DNA from: an uncultured Alphaproteobacteria bacterium
GTDB taxonomy: Bacteria > Pseudomonadota > Alphaproteobacteria > Caulobacterales > Parvularculaceae
Assembly: GCA_902826095.1 (NCBI GenBank)
Contig: CADEDN010000001.1
Location: 404,239 to 468,238 of the forward strand
DNA: 64,000 nt
Direction: 5' to 3'
Under the pieces are notes generated by a model. That model was not told where the DNA came from. It ran no database searches and worked only from the letters and a program-made list of their open reading frames with translations. This document shows positions 27,451 to 36,636 of the stretch, in pieces. Position 1 is the first letter of the stretch, and each line of letters opens with the position of its first letter. The position numbers and the translations under genes are program-made.

Positions 27451-27896
27451 AATCTGTTCTGGCGCTCATTCTGATGTCGACGGCCGCCGGCGCTGAGCCG
27501 GCGCCGGGCGTCGCTAATGAAGCGCGGGCGAAAATGAACTGGATGTTGCATTGTCAGGGTTGCCATCAACCCGATGCGACCGGCAGCGCGAACGGCGCGC
27601 CGGGGATGGCGAATGACGTCGCGCGATTCTTGCGCGTCGAGGGCGGACGCGAATATCTGACGCGCGTGCCGGGCGTCGCGAACGCCGGACTCGACAATGC
27701 GCAGCTTGCAGAACTCTTGAATTGGACGCTGGGGACTTTCGACCGCCAGCACGTCCCAAACGACTTTTCGCCGTTTACGGCGGAAGAAATGGCGGCGGGG
27801 CGGGCGCGCCCCCTCGTCAGCGACGCAGCGATGATGCGGGAGGCGCTGCGGAATAAATTTCCCGCGAGTGAAGAGGGATCGGCGGGCGGCGATTAG
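27447..27896 (+). CDS. Periplasmic c-type cytochrome (second of two)
   Basis: 149 residues from a GTG at 27447 that overlaps the previous stop (GTGA). It has a short signal peptide (MKSVLALILMSTAAGA), the haem motif Cys36-Gln-Gly-Cys39-His40, and shares GGREYLTR with the first cytochrome's AGREYLVM, suggesting a related fold or duplication. It may form a dihaem relay with its neighbour. The next gene begins after 35 bases with a good GGGAGGG site. Confidence 0.82.
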   Translation: MKSVLALILMSTAAGAEPAPGVANEARAKMNWMLHCQGCHQPDATGSANGAPGMANDVARFLRVEGGREYLTRVPGVANAGLDNAQLAELLNWTLGTFDRQHVPNDFSPFTAEEMAAGRARPLVSDAAMMREALRNKFPASEEGSAGGD

Positions 27897-27931
27897 GGCG
27901 CATCCTTACGACAAGCAAACGGGAGGGAACC

Positions 27932-30247
27932 GTGGCGAATATGAATCTAATTGGGAAAGGCGCGCTGATGGGCGCGACGGCCGTTATCGGCCTCACGACG
28001 GGCGGGGCTGCATTCGCCCAGGTCTTTGAAGACGAAATCGTTGTCACCGCGCAAAAACGCGAGGAAAGCGCGCAGGACGTCGGGATCTCAATTACGACGC
28101 TGTCAGGCGAGCAAATGCAGGCGCTCGGCTACACCAACGCGCAGGAAGTGACGGCGCTCGCGGCGGGCGTCGCCACCTTGCAGCCGAACGGCGAGGCCAA
28201 CTATGCGGTCGGCATTCGCGGCGTCGCCAACAACGACTTCACGTCGAATGTCGAAAGCCCAGTCGCGATCTATGTCGACGAGACCTACATCTCGCAGATG
28301 TCTGGCGCGGGTTTCCTACTGTTCGACGTCGATCGCGTCGAAATTTTGCGTGGCCCGTAGGGAACGCTGTTCGGCCGTAATGCGACGGGCGGTCTTGTGC
28401 ATTACCTGACCGTGAAGCCGACCACTGAGGGCTTCAATGGCTATGGCAGCATCACCTACGGCTCGTTCAATCGTTGGAAGGGGCAGGGCGCCGTCAACGT
28501 GCCGCTTGGCGACATGCTGTCGGCCCGCGTTTCGCTGGCGACCCATCAGGGCGAGGGCTATGCCGAAAACAGGCTCAGCACGCGTGATCTCAATAACGCC
28601 AACGAGACCGCCGGGCGCATCCAGCTTCGCTTTCAGCCGAGCGATGATTTCGACCTTCTTCTCAACGCCCGCTACGGTTATCAGAACATCCGCACCGGCT
28701 TTTTCGAATATGCGTCGGCGATTTTCCCCGGCGGTCAATATACGCCGGGCGTCCCAAACCCGGATCTCGGCAATTACGTCGATCTCGATGGCGACGTTTA
28801 CGCCGGCGATTACGATTTCACCGGCCAGAACAAGACGAAGACCAAGGGTTTTTCCGGACGCGTCGACTGGAACATCGGCATCGGCGAATTGACCAGCATC
28901 ACCGACTTCCAGTCGACCGAACGCGACTACATGGAAGATTCAGACGCTTCGCCGGCGAACTATTTCAACTTCTTCCTGACGACAGACGCCGACCAGTTCT
29001 CGCAGGAAGTGCGGCTCGCGGGCGAAGCTGAAAAGCTGAAATGGCTGCTCGGCTTTTATTACCTCGACATCGACATCAACGATTCGAACGGCGCCAAGGC
29101 GACCGACCTCTTCGCCGCGCTTTTTGGGCCAGTTTCGGTCGCCGGCTTCAACGGCGTCAGGAATCCGTACCAGCTGGACACGAAATCATGGTCGCTCTTC
29201 GGGCAATTTGATTACGAAATCACCGACAGCCTCACCTTCATCGGCGGCGTACGCTACATCGATGAGAAGAAAGATTATGTGTATGACGACTTCGCCGCGC
29301 TCTTCCCCGAGGATATTTCGAGCGGGCTTGATCCGCGGATCATCGATATCGGGCCGGCTTTCCCGACCTTTGTCGATAACCGGCACGACACAAATTTTGC
29401 GTCGCGTGTGCAATTGAACTGGGAGGCGAGCGACGGCTTCCTCGCCTATGCAAGCTGGAACCGCGGCGTGAAGTCCGGCGGCTTTAACGCGCCGCTGCTC
29501 CCAACGCCGATTTTCGTTTCTCCTGCGTTTATGACTTACGATCCCGAACGCCTTGACGCCTACGAAGTTGGCGTCAAAGCCGATCTCGGCGGCGCGCGCC
29601 TTAACGCCTCCGGCTATTACTACGACTACAGCAACTGCCAGGCGTTCTCGATCCTTGGGCTCGACACGTTCACCCTGAACGCCGATTGCAAGAACAAGGG
29701 CTTTGAAGTGGAGCTTGAAGGCTCCGCGGGCGGCACATTCGACTATCACTTCGGCGTCGGCTTCACGGATGCGGAGGTGAAAAACATACCTGGCGTGACC
29801 ATCGATGCGGTCGTCACCGACAATTCGACGACGCCGCCGACGATTCTGACTTTGCCTGCGATCATCCCGGGCGGAACCCAGCGTCCGGTGCAGACGCCCA
29901 AATGGAATCTGAACGGCCTCGTTCGCAAGGAGTTTCCGGTCGGCTCGCTCGGCAGCATCGCGTTCCAGGTCGATGGAACTTACCGGTCGGAGCATTTCTT
30001 CGCGCTGACCAATTTCGATGCGTCGCGCGAGAACGGCTATTTTGTCGGCAACGCGTCGGTGACGCTGATCGCGCCGGATGACAATTGGAGCCTTCGCGCC
30101 TTTGTCCAGAACATGACAGCTTCCGAATATCTCGTTCAGACGTTCGATCTATCGGGAAATCTCTCGAATGGCGGCCTCTTCGGCCTTGTCGAGCAGTATT
30201 ATGGCCGCCCGCGCATGTGGGGGATCAATTTTAACTACTCCTTTTGA
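27932..30247 (+). pseudogene. TonB-dependent receptor interrupted by one in-frame amber codon
   Basis: From a GTG at 27932 the frame encodes a leader, a TonB-box-like start (EDEIVVTAQKREESAQDVGI) and most of the plug, then meets TAG at 28358-28360 (codon 143). The same frame continues for 629 codons through a complete 22-strand barrel to an aromatic end (INFNYSF). The break lies inside the conserved plug motif (R-G-P-Q-G-T-L-F-G-R-N-A-T-G-G). The TAG replaces the usual Gln codon CAG, so one C-to-T change explains it. The rest shows no decay, so the mutation is recent or suppressed, or is a sequencing error. The receptor would import an unknown substrate. Its position after the cytochromes suggests uptake tied to amine use. 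Confidence 0.88.
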
Positions 30248-30274
30248 TCCTGGCCTAGCGGCTAAGATTGAATT

Positions 30275-30298
30275 GCGGGCGGCGGCTTCGCCGCCCGC
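30275..30298. terminator. GC-rich hairpin between the receptor and the CoA ligase
   Basis: A perfect 10-bp stem (GCGGGCGGCG / CGCCGCCCGC) with a GCTT loop, 27 bases after the receptor stop. No T-tract follows, so it may attenuate transcription or stabilise the upstream mRNA rather than terminate fully. It lies just before the ATG of the CoA ligase. Confidence 0.5.
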
Positions 30299-30311
30299 GG
30301 CTTTGGCGGGT

Positions 30312-31970
30312 ATGGGAACGAACGCGCTCAGCTATGTCTGCGGCGTCTCCGACGCGCCGCTGATCTATCAAACGATCGGAGAGACGCTCGACGACGCAGT
30401 CCGGCGATTTCCGAAACGCCCGGCGCTGATCGCCCGTCATCAAAATTTGAGGCTCTCCTACACGCAGTTCGTCCGGGCGATAGACGATGTCGCGGCGGGC
30501 CTCCTCGCGCTCGGCTTGAAGACCGGCGAGCGCATCGGCATCTGGTCGCCGAACAACGCCGAATGGGTGATTGCGCAATTCGCGACGGCGCGCCTCGGCC
30601 TCATCCTCGTCAACGTCAATCCCGCCTACCGCACCGCCGAACTTGAGTATGTTCTCAACAAGGTCGGCTGCAAGGCGCTGATCCTCGCCAAATCGTTCAA
30701 GACCAGCGACTATGTCGGCATGGTGCGCGCGCTCGGCGCGGAAAGACTGCCTGAGCTGACGACTCCCATCGTGATCGGCGACGATCCTGTCGACGGCATG
30801 CGCCGGTTCAAGGATGTCGCGGCGCTTGCGACGGACGCGCTTCGGGATGAAGTTCGCGCGATCAGCGTTGGGTTGTCGCCCGACGATCCGATCAACATCC
30901 AGTTCACCAGCGGCACCACCGGCTTTCCGAAAGGCGCGACGCTCACCCATTGGAACATCGTCAATAATGGCCGCTTCGTCGCGGCGCGTCAGCGCTTCTC
31001 GGAGCACGACCGGCTTTGCATCCCGGTGCCGCTTTATCATTGCTTCGGCATGGTGATGGGCGTTCTTGGCTGCGTCACCCATGGCGCGGCGATGGTCTTC
31101 CCCGACGAAGCGTTCGAACCGGCGAGCGTCCTCGACGCGATTGAGGAGGAACGCTGCACGGCGCTCTACGGCGTGCCGACGATGTTCATCGCCGAGCTCG
31201 ACCATCCCTCGTTCAAGGGGCGCGACCTATCAAGCCTTAGAACCGGCGTGATGGCCGGCGCGCCCTGTCCGGAGCCGGTGATGCGGCGCGTCATCGCCGA
31301 CATGCACATGAAGGAGGTCACCATCTGTTACGGCATGACGGAAACGAGCCCCGTGAGCTTCCAATCGATGCCGGACGACGACCTTGAAAAACGCGTCTCG
31401 ACCGTTGGGCGCATTCATCCCTTTGTTGAAGTGAAGATTGTCGACGCGGAAGGCCGGACAGCGCCGCGCGGGGCTCAAGGCGAGCTTTTGACGCGCGGCT
31501 ATTCGGTGATGCGCGGTTATTGGGGCGAGCCCGAAAAGACGCGCGAGGCAATCGACGACGGCGGCTGGATGCACACGGGCGATCTCGCCGTAATGGACGC
31601 GGACGGCTATTGCCGGATCACAGGGCGCGTGAAAGACATGATCATCCGCGGCGGCGAGAACGTCTATCCGCGCGAGATCGAGGAATTCCTTTACAGGCAT
31701 CCCTCGGTGCAGGATGTTCAGGTGTTCGGCGTGCCGGACGAGAGATACGGTGAAGAGGTCTGCGCCTGGATCAGGCTGCGCCAAGGGGCGGACGCCGTCG
31801 AAGAGGACATTCGCGCTTTTTGCAAAGGCCAGATCGCGCATTACAAGATCCCGCGCTACGTGCGCTTCGTCGATGAGTACCCGATGACGGTGACGGGAAA
31901 GATTCAGAAATTCGTCATGCGCGAGGCGATGACGAGGGAATTGTCGGCGTTGAAGCAAAACGCCGGTTAA
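30312..31970 (+). CDS. AMP-forming acyl-CoA synthetase (FadD-like)
   Basis: 552 residues from the ATG at 30312. This is an ANL-superfamily enzyme activating a carboxylate with ATP and CoA. The P-loop-like motif is [18 protein letters not shown]. Motif [10 protein letters not shown] and the hinge and C-terminal domain ([20 protein letters not shown], then [20 protein letters not shown]) are complete, and the catalytic lysine region is [14 protein letters not shown]. Substrate is not fixed; relatives use medium-chain or aryl-alkanoic acids. It is 17 bases before the aldehyde dehydrogenase gene and could activate its product. Confidence 0.9.
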   Translation: MGTNALSYVCGVSDAPLIYQTIGETLDDAVRRFPKRPALIARHQNLRLSYTQFVRAIDDVAAGLLALGLKTGERIGIWSPNNAEWVIAQFATARLGLILVNVNPAYRTAELEYVLNKVGCKALILAKSFKTSDYVGMVRALGAERLPELTTPIVIGDDPVDGMRRFKDVAALATDALRDEVRAISVGLSPDDPINIQFTSGTTGFPKGATLTHWNIVNNGRFVAARQRFSEHDRLCIPVPLYHCFGMVMGVLGCVTHGAAMVFPDEAFEPASVLDAIEEERCTALYGVPTMFIAELDHPSFKGRDLSSLRTGVMAGAPCPEPVMRRVIADMHMKEVTICYGMTETSPVSFQSMPDDDLEKRVSTVGRIHPFVEVKIVDAEGRTAPRGAQGELLTRGYSVMRGYWGEPEKTREAIDDGGWMHTGDLAVMDADGYCRITGRVKDMIIRGGENVYPREIEEFLYRHPSVQDVQVFGVPDERYGEEVCAWIRLRQGADAVEEDIRAFCKGQIAHYKIPRYVRFVDEYPMTVTGKIQKFVMREAMTRELSALKQNAG

Positions 31971-31987
31971 CGCGGCAAGCAAGGAGA

Positions 31988-33400
31988 ATGAGTATGGGCG
32001 ACTTTCCGATGCTGATCGGCGGCAAACTGGTCACCGGCGAAAACAAGTTGAAAGTGGTGAATCCGGCGACCGAGGAGGTCTTCGCAACAGTCGAACGCGC
32101 CTCGCAGAAGCAGGCGGCGGATGCGATCGCGGCGGCGAAGGCGGCCTTTCCGGCCTGGTCAAAAACGCCGATCGAAAAGCGGCAAGCGATTGTCTCGAAA
32201 ATCGCAGACGTCGTGCGCGACAATGCGGCGGAGCTCGCGCGGCTGTTGACGGCTGAGCAGGGCAAGCCTCTCCCGGAGTCGCAAGGCGAAATGGCGTGGA
32301 CCGAAGGCTATTTGCGTCACTACGCGACGCTCGCGCCTGAAATGAAAGTTGTGCAAGATGATGCGACGGCGCGCGTTGAGGTGCACAGAAAGCCGTTGGG
32401 CGTCGTCGTCGGAATCGTCGCCTGGAATTTTCCTGTCCTGCTTGCCGCATGGAAAATCGGTCCAGCTCTCATCGCGGGCAACACGATCGTGCTGAAACCC
32501 GCGCCGACGACGCCGGTCGCGACGTTGAAGTTTGCGGCGCTCATCAAGGACGTCGTGCCGGCGGGCGTCGTGAACATCATCGCCGACGAGAATGATCTTG
32601 GCGGCTATCTGACTAGCCACCCGGATGTCGCTAAAGTGTCGTTCACCGGTTCGACCGATACGGGCAAGAAGATCATGAAGTCGGGCGCAGACACCTTGAA
32701 GCGCCTGACCCTGGAACTTGGCGGCAACGATGTCGCGATCGTGCTTGACGACGTCAACGTCAAGGATGTGGCGCCGAAGATTTTCGATGCGGCGATGCTG
32801 AATTGCGGCCAGGTCTGCATGGCGGCCAAGCGCATTTATGTGCAGGACGGCGTTTACGACGCCATGGCGAAGGAAATGGCGGCGATCGCAAGGGACACGG
32901 TGGTCGATGACGGCGCCAAGCAGGGGACGCGCGTCGGTCCTCTCCAGAACAAAATGCAGTTCGAGAAAGTGAAGGGCATTCTCGACAGCGCGAAAAAAGG
33001 GGGCGCGACAATTGTCGGCGGCGAAACCGGCGGTCGGTCGGGCTTCTTTATCAAGCCGGCGATCGTCACCAATGTGAAAGAAGGCGATCGCATCGTCGAC
33101 GAGGAGCAGTTCGGCCCGGTCATCCCGCTCATCCGCTTCAAGAGCGATGATGAAATCGTCGCGCGCGCCAACGCCTCCGCCTATGGACTAGGCGGCTCCG
33201 TATGGTCGTCGAATTTCAAGCGCGCCCGCAAAATCGCCGAGGAGATCGACGCCGGCACGGTCTGGATCAACCAGCACATTACGATCGGGCCTCATATCCC
33301 GATGGCCGGCTCGAAACAGTCCGGCATCGGCGTCGAGCAGAGCCTTGAAGGTCTTTCTGAATTCACGCAGATCCGCGTGCTCAACATGGCGAAGGCCTGA
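31988..33400 (+). CDS. NAD(P)+-dependent aldehyde dehydrogenase
   Basis: 470 residues of the aldehyde dehydrogenase superfamily. It has the coenzyme-binding FTGSTDTGKKIMKSG segment, the general-base Glu in TLELGGND, and the nucleophile Cys in LNCGQVCMAAKRIYV (Cys of the QVC triplet). A strong AAGGAGA site precedes the ATG at 31988. In context it should oxidise the aldehyde released by the amine dehydrogenase (phenylacetaldehyde type) to the acid, as FeaB does in E. coli. The substrate is inference from neighbours. Confidence 0.93.
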   Translation: MSMGDFPMLIGGKLVTGENKLKVVNPATEEVFATVERASQKQAADAIAAAKAAFPAWSKTPIEKRQAIVSKIADVVRDNAAELARLLTAEQGKPLPESQGEMAWTEGYLRHYATLAPEMKVVQDDATARVEVHRKPLGVVVGIVAWNFPVLLAAWKIGPALIAGNTIVLKPAPTTPVATLKFAALIKDVVPAGVVNIIADENDLGGYLTSHPDVAKVSFTGSTDTGKKIMKSGADTLKRLTLELGGNDVAIVLDDVNVKDVAPKIFDAAMLNCGQVCMAAKRIYVQDGVYDAMAKEMAAIARDTVVDDGAKQGTRVGPLQNKMQFEKVKGILDSAKKGGATIVGGETGGRSGFFIKPAIVTNVKEGDRIVDEEQFGPVIPLIRFKSDDEIVARANASAYGLGGSVWSSNFKRARKIAEEIDAGTVWINQHITIGPHIPMAGSKQSGIGVEQSLEGLSEFTQIRVLNMAKA

Positions 33401-33425
33401 AAACCCAAATGGCGGAGATCATCGA

Positions 33426-33713
33426 ATGAAGGGATTTCTAGTAGTTGCCGCGGCGCTGGCGGCGGTGGGGCTTGGAAGCGCGGCGCTCGCCGAGTCGGTC
33501 GAAGACATGTGCCTGCGCGTTTCGGAAGAGTGGGGGACGCAAGGCGATGTCGGCGCGCAATGTTCCTGCCTCGCGGCGAAGACGGAAGGCGATGCTGCGC
33601 TCGAAAGCGAACTGCGCTCGCTTGGCGACAGATATTCGAGCGATCAGGAAGCCTATGACGCCTCAAGCGACGGGACCAAAGCCGCGTTTGACGCATGTTC
33701 GGTCGACAGCTGA
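33426..33713 (+). CDS. Small secreted cysteine-containing protein, unknown function
   Basis: 95 residues from the ATG at 33426. It has a clear signal peptide (MKGFLVVAAALAAVGLGSAA, cleavage around ALAES). The mature 72 residues contain four cysteines (29, 46, 48, 91), enough for two disulfides or a small metal site, with the spacing CSC at 46-48. No family is recognised. It lies 25 bases after the aldehyde dehydrogenase and one base before the next CoA ligase, so it is in the operon. A periplasmic binding or chaperone role is possible, but nothing shows it. Confidence 0.7.
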   Translation: MKGFLVVAAALAAVGLGSAALAESVEDMCLRVSEEWGTQGDVGAQCSCLAAKTEGDAALESELRSLGDRYSSDQEAYDASSDGTKAAFDACSVDS

Positions 33714-33714
33714 C

Positions 33715-35340
33715 GTGACTGTCGCAGACGCCTATCTCGCTGCGCGCGGCGATTTCGTATGGCGCCGCCCGCAGCGATTCAATTTCGTCCGTGAGGTGAT
33801 CGCCGAACGGGCGCGGAGCGACGGCGCAGCGACGGCGCTCTACTGGACCGCCGCCGACGGCGGCCAGGAAATCGTCACGTTCGGCGCGCTTCTTGGGCGC
33901 GCGAACAAGGCCGCTGGCTTTCTTTCATCGCTTGGCCTCAAACGCGGCGATATTGCGCTCCTCGTGCTCTCGCGCGAACAGGCATGGTGGGAACTGATCC
34001 TCGGCTGTCTTCAACTCGGGATCGTCGTTTCGCCTGGCACGACGCAGCTGATGAAAAAGGATTTCGCCTATCGCCTTCAGACGACGAACGCCGCCGCCGT
34101 CGTGACGAATGGCGCCTGCGCAGAACGCGCCGACGCGGCGATGAAGGATTCCGGCTGGAACGGCGCGCGCATCATCGTTGACGCCGATCGGAACGGATGG
34201 AAGCGGTATGACAATTCGGCGGCCGCGCCATTGCGCGATTTCGCCGACACCGCGGCGAGCGATGAGGCTCTCCTTTATTTCACGTCAGGCACGACTGGCG
34301 ATCCGAAGATGACCGTGCACGGTTGCGCCTACCCGCTCGGCCATGAGACGACAGGCAAATTCTGGCTGCGCGCGAGGCCCGGCGACCTCGTCTGGAATAT
34401 TTCCGATACCGGCTGGGCGAAGGGCGCCTGGTCGTCGCTATTCGCGCCGTGGATTTGCGGCGCCGGAATTTTCGCCTTGCACGCCGACGCCGTCGACCCC
34501 GCGCGCGTGCTCGACGCGCTTGAAAAATATCCGGTGACGGTGCTCTGCGCGCCGCCGACCGCTTACAGAATGCTGGTCAAGCAGCCGCTTGCCGGGCGAA
34601 AGTTCGCGAAACTCAAGCACTGCGTCAGCGCCGGCGAGCCGCTTAATCCTGAAGTGATCGACGTCTGGCGAAGAGAGACCGGTCATCAGATCTGCGAAGG
34701 CTACGGTCAGACGGAGACGGTCATCCTTTGCGGGGTCTTCGACGGCATGGCGGTAAAGGCGGGTTCGATGGGGCTGCCTGCCCCCGGTGTTGATCTCGAC
34801 GTCATTGACGAGAAAGGCGCCCGCCTCGGCCCCAAGGTGGAGGGCGATGTCGCCGTGGCGCTCGATCCGGCGCCGCAGGGGCTGTTTCTTGGATACAAGA
34901 GCGATCCGGAGCGGACGAATGCGACGCGCCGAGGCGAGTGGTATTTGACCGGCGACCGCGCCTATCGCGACGAGGACGGCTATTTCTGGTTTGTCGGACG
35001 CGGAGACGATGTCATTATCTCGGCGGGCTATCGCATCGGTCCGTTTGAAGTCGAAAGCGCGCTCATCGAACACCCTGCCGTCGCCGAATCCGCGGTCGTC
35101 GCGGCGCCCGACGAAACGCGCGGGGAGATCGTCAAGGCTTTCGTCGTACTTGTGAAGGGCGTGCGAGGATCTGACGAATTGGCGCGCGAGCTCCAGGATC
35201 ATGTAAAGCGAGTGACCGCGCCCTACAAATACCCGCGCAAGATCGAGTTCGTCGAAAGCCTGCCGAAGACGATCAGCGGCAAGATCATCCGAAAGGAGTT
35301 GCGCGATCTCGAATGGAAGGGCGTCAAAGCGCATGGTTGA
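33715..35340 (+). CDS. AMP-forming acyl-CoA synthetase (medium-chain/benzoate type)
   Basis: 541 residues from a GTG at 33715, one base after the previous stop; the frame stays open upstream but overlaps the small protein. It is an ANL enzyme with the motif YFTSGTTGDPKMTVHGCAYP, the MACS-like NISDTGWAKGAWSSLFAPW, GYGQTETVIL, and a C-terminal GRGDDVIISAGYRIGPFEVE with SLPKTISGKIIRKELR. MACS relatives take medium-chain, benzoic or phenylacetic-type acids. It overlaps paaK by 8 bases. It is a second ligase of a different subfamily from the first, suggesting distinct substrates. Confidence 0.88.
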   Translation: MTVADAYLAARGDFVWRRPQRFNFVREVIAERARSDGAATALYWTAADGGQEIVTFGALLGRANKAAGFLSSLGLKRGDIALLVLSREQAWWELILGCLQLGIVVSPGTTQLMKKDFAYRLQTTNAAAVVTNGACAERADAAMKDSGWNGARIIVDADRNGWKRYDNSAAAPLRDFADTAASDEALLYFTSGTTGDPKMTVHGCAYPLGHETTGKFWLRARPGDLVWNISDTGWAKGAWSSLFAPWICGAGIFALHADAVDPARVLDALEKYPVTVLCAPPTAYRMLVKQPLAGRKFAKLKHCVSAGEPLNPEVIDVWRRETGHQICEGYGQTETVILCGVFDGMAVKAGSMGLPAPGVDLDVIDEKGARLGPKVEGDVAVALDPAPQGLFLGYKSDPERTNATRRGEWYLTGDRAYRDEDGYFWFVGRGDDVIISAGYRIGPFEVESALIEHPAVAESAVVAAPDETRGEIVKAFVVLVKGVRGSDELARELQDHVKRVTAPYKYPRKIEFVESLPKTISGKIIRKELRDLEWKGVKAHG

Positions 35341-36631
35341 ACGATACGCCCCGCTTCTCGACGACGCCGAACAGCTTTCCCGCGGAGATCTCGCAGCGCT
35401 GCAGCTGGAGCGGCTGAAGTCATCGCTCGCGCACGCTTACGCCAGCACGAAGCATTACCGCTCGGCGTTTGATGCGGCGGGCGCGAAGCCCTCCGACTTG
35501 AATTCGCTCGCGGATCTTTCGAAGTTTCCCTTCACAACAAAGTCGGACTTGCGCGCGAATTATCCATTCGGATTCCTCGCCGTGCCCCAAACCGATGTCG
35601 TGCGCGTCCATGCGTCATCAGGCACGACCGGCAAGCCGACCGTGGTCGGCTACACGAAAAAAGATATCGAGACCTGGTCGTCCGTCGTCGCGCGCTCCAT
35701 TCGCGCGGCCGGCGGGCGTCCCGGCATGAAGGTTCATGTCGCCTACGGCTACGGGCTCTTCACCGGCGGGCTCGGCGCGCACTACGGCGCGGAAGCGCTA
35801 GGCTGCACCGTCATCCCGATGTCGGGCGGGCAAACGGAGAAGCAGGTCCAGCTTATTCAGGACTTCGAACCGGACATCATCATGGTGACGCCGACTTACA
35901 TGCTGGCGATCCTTGACGAATTTCGACGGCAAGGGCTCGATCCGCGAAAGTCGTCGCTGAAGATCGGCATTTTCGGCGCCGAGCCCTGGACGGAAGCGAT
36001 GCGAAATGAGATCGAGGCGGCGTTCGATATTGACGCCGTCGACATTTACGGCCTCTCGGAGGTGATGGGCCCCGGCGTCGCGAATGAATGTGTCGAGACT
36101 AAAGACGGCCTCACCATCTGGGAGGATCATTTTTATCCGGAGATCATCGATCCCGAGACCGGCGCGGCGCTGCCGGACGGCGAACTCGGCGAACTCGTCT
36201 TCACCTCGCTCACGAAGGAGGCGATGCCGATCATCCGCTATCGCACGCGCGACCTGACGCGCCTGCTCCCCGGCACGGCGCGAGTCATGCGCAGAATGGA
36301 ACGCATTTCAGGCCGCACCGACGACATGCTGATCATCCGCGGCGTCAATGTCTTTCCAACGCAGATCGAGGAGCAAATCCTCAAGGAGGCGGCGCTTTCG
36401 CCGCACTACATTCTGGAAGTCACGCGCCCCGGCCGCATGGACGAGTTGAAGATCATTGTCGAACAGCGTGAAGGAGCAAGCGCCGCCGAAATCGGCGTCG
36501 CAGAAAAATCACTGCGGCATCATGTCAAGACGATGATTGGCATTTCAACGGCAATTGAAATCACGCCGACTGGCGGCGTCGAACGCTCGTTGGGCAAAGC
36601 CAAGCGCATCAGGGACCTGCGCCGACGATAA
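35333..36631 (+). CDS. paaK: Phenylacetate-CoA ligase family protein
   Basis: 432 residues, the compact PaaK architecture. It has SSGTTGKPTVVGYTKKDIE near residue 95, the PaaK-specific YGLSEVMGPGVANEC near 242, and GRTDDMLIIRGVNVFPTQIE near 323. Length and motifs match the enzymes that convert phenylacetate, or hydroxyphenylacetate, to the CoA thioester. It ends the rightward series from aauB, giving a coherent route amine to aldehyde to acid to CoA ester. The ring-epoxidising paa genes are not in this window. Confidence 0.92.
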   Translation: MVERYAPLLDDAEQLSRGDLAALQLERLKSSLAHAYASTKHYRSAFDAAGAKPSDLNSLADLSKFPFTTKSDLRANYPFGFLAVPQTDVVRVHASSGTTGKPTVVGYTKKDIETWSSVVARSIRAAGGRPGMKVHVAYGYGLFTGGLGAHYGAEALGCTVIPMSGGQTEKQVQLIQDFEPDIIMVTPTYMLAILDEFRRQGLDPRKSSLKIGIFGAEPWTEAMRNEIEAAFDIDAVDIYGLSEVMGPGVANECVETKDGLTIWEDHFYPEIIDPETGAALPDGELGELVFTSLTKEAMPIIRYRTRDLTRLLPGTARVMRRMERISGRTDDMLIIRGVNVFPTQIEEQILKEAALSPHYILEVTRPGRMDELKIIVEQREGASAAEIGVAEKSLRHHVKTMIGISTAIEITPTGGVERSLGKAKRIRDLRRR

Positions 36632-36636
36632 CCGCC

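Noticed and set aside
27932..28360. A short stand-alone gene for a plug-only TonB protein
   Set aside because: The same frame continues past one TAG into the matching barrel, so it is the front of a broken receptor, not a separate gene.
28358..28360. TAG read as pyrrolysine
   Set aside because: The position is a conserved Gln in TonB plugs, and no pyl genes are in the window. A simple C-to-T change is more economical.
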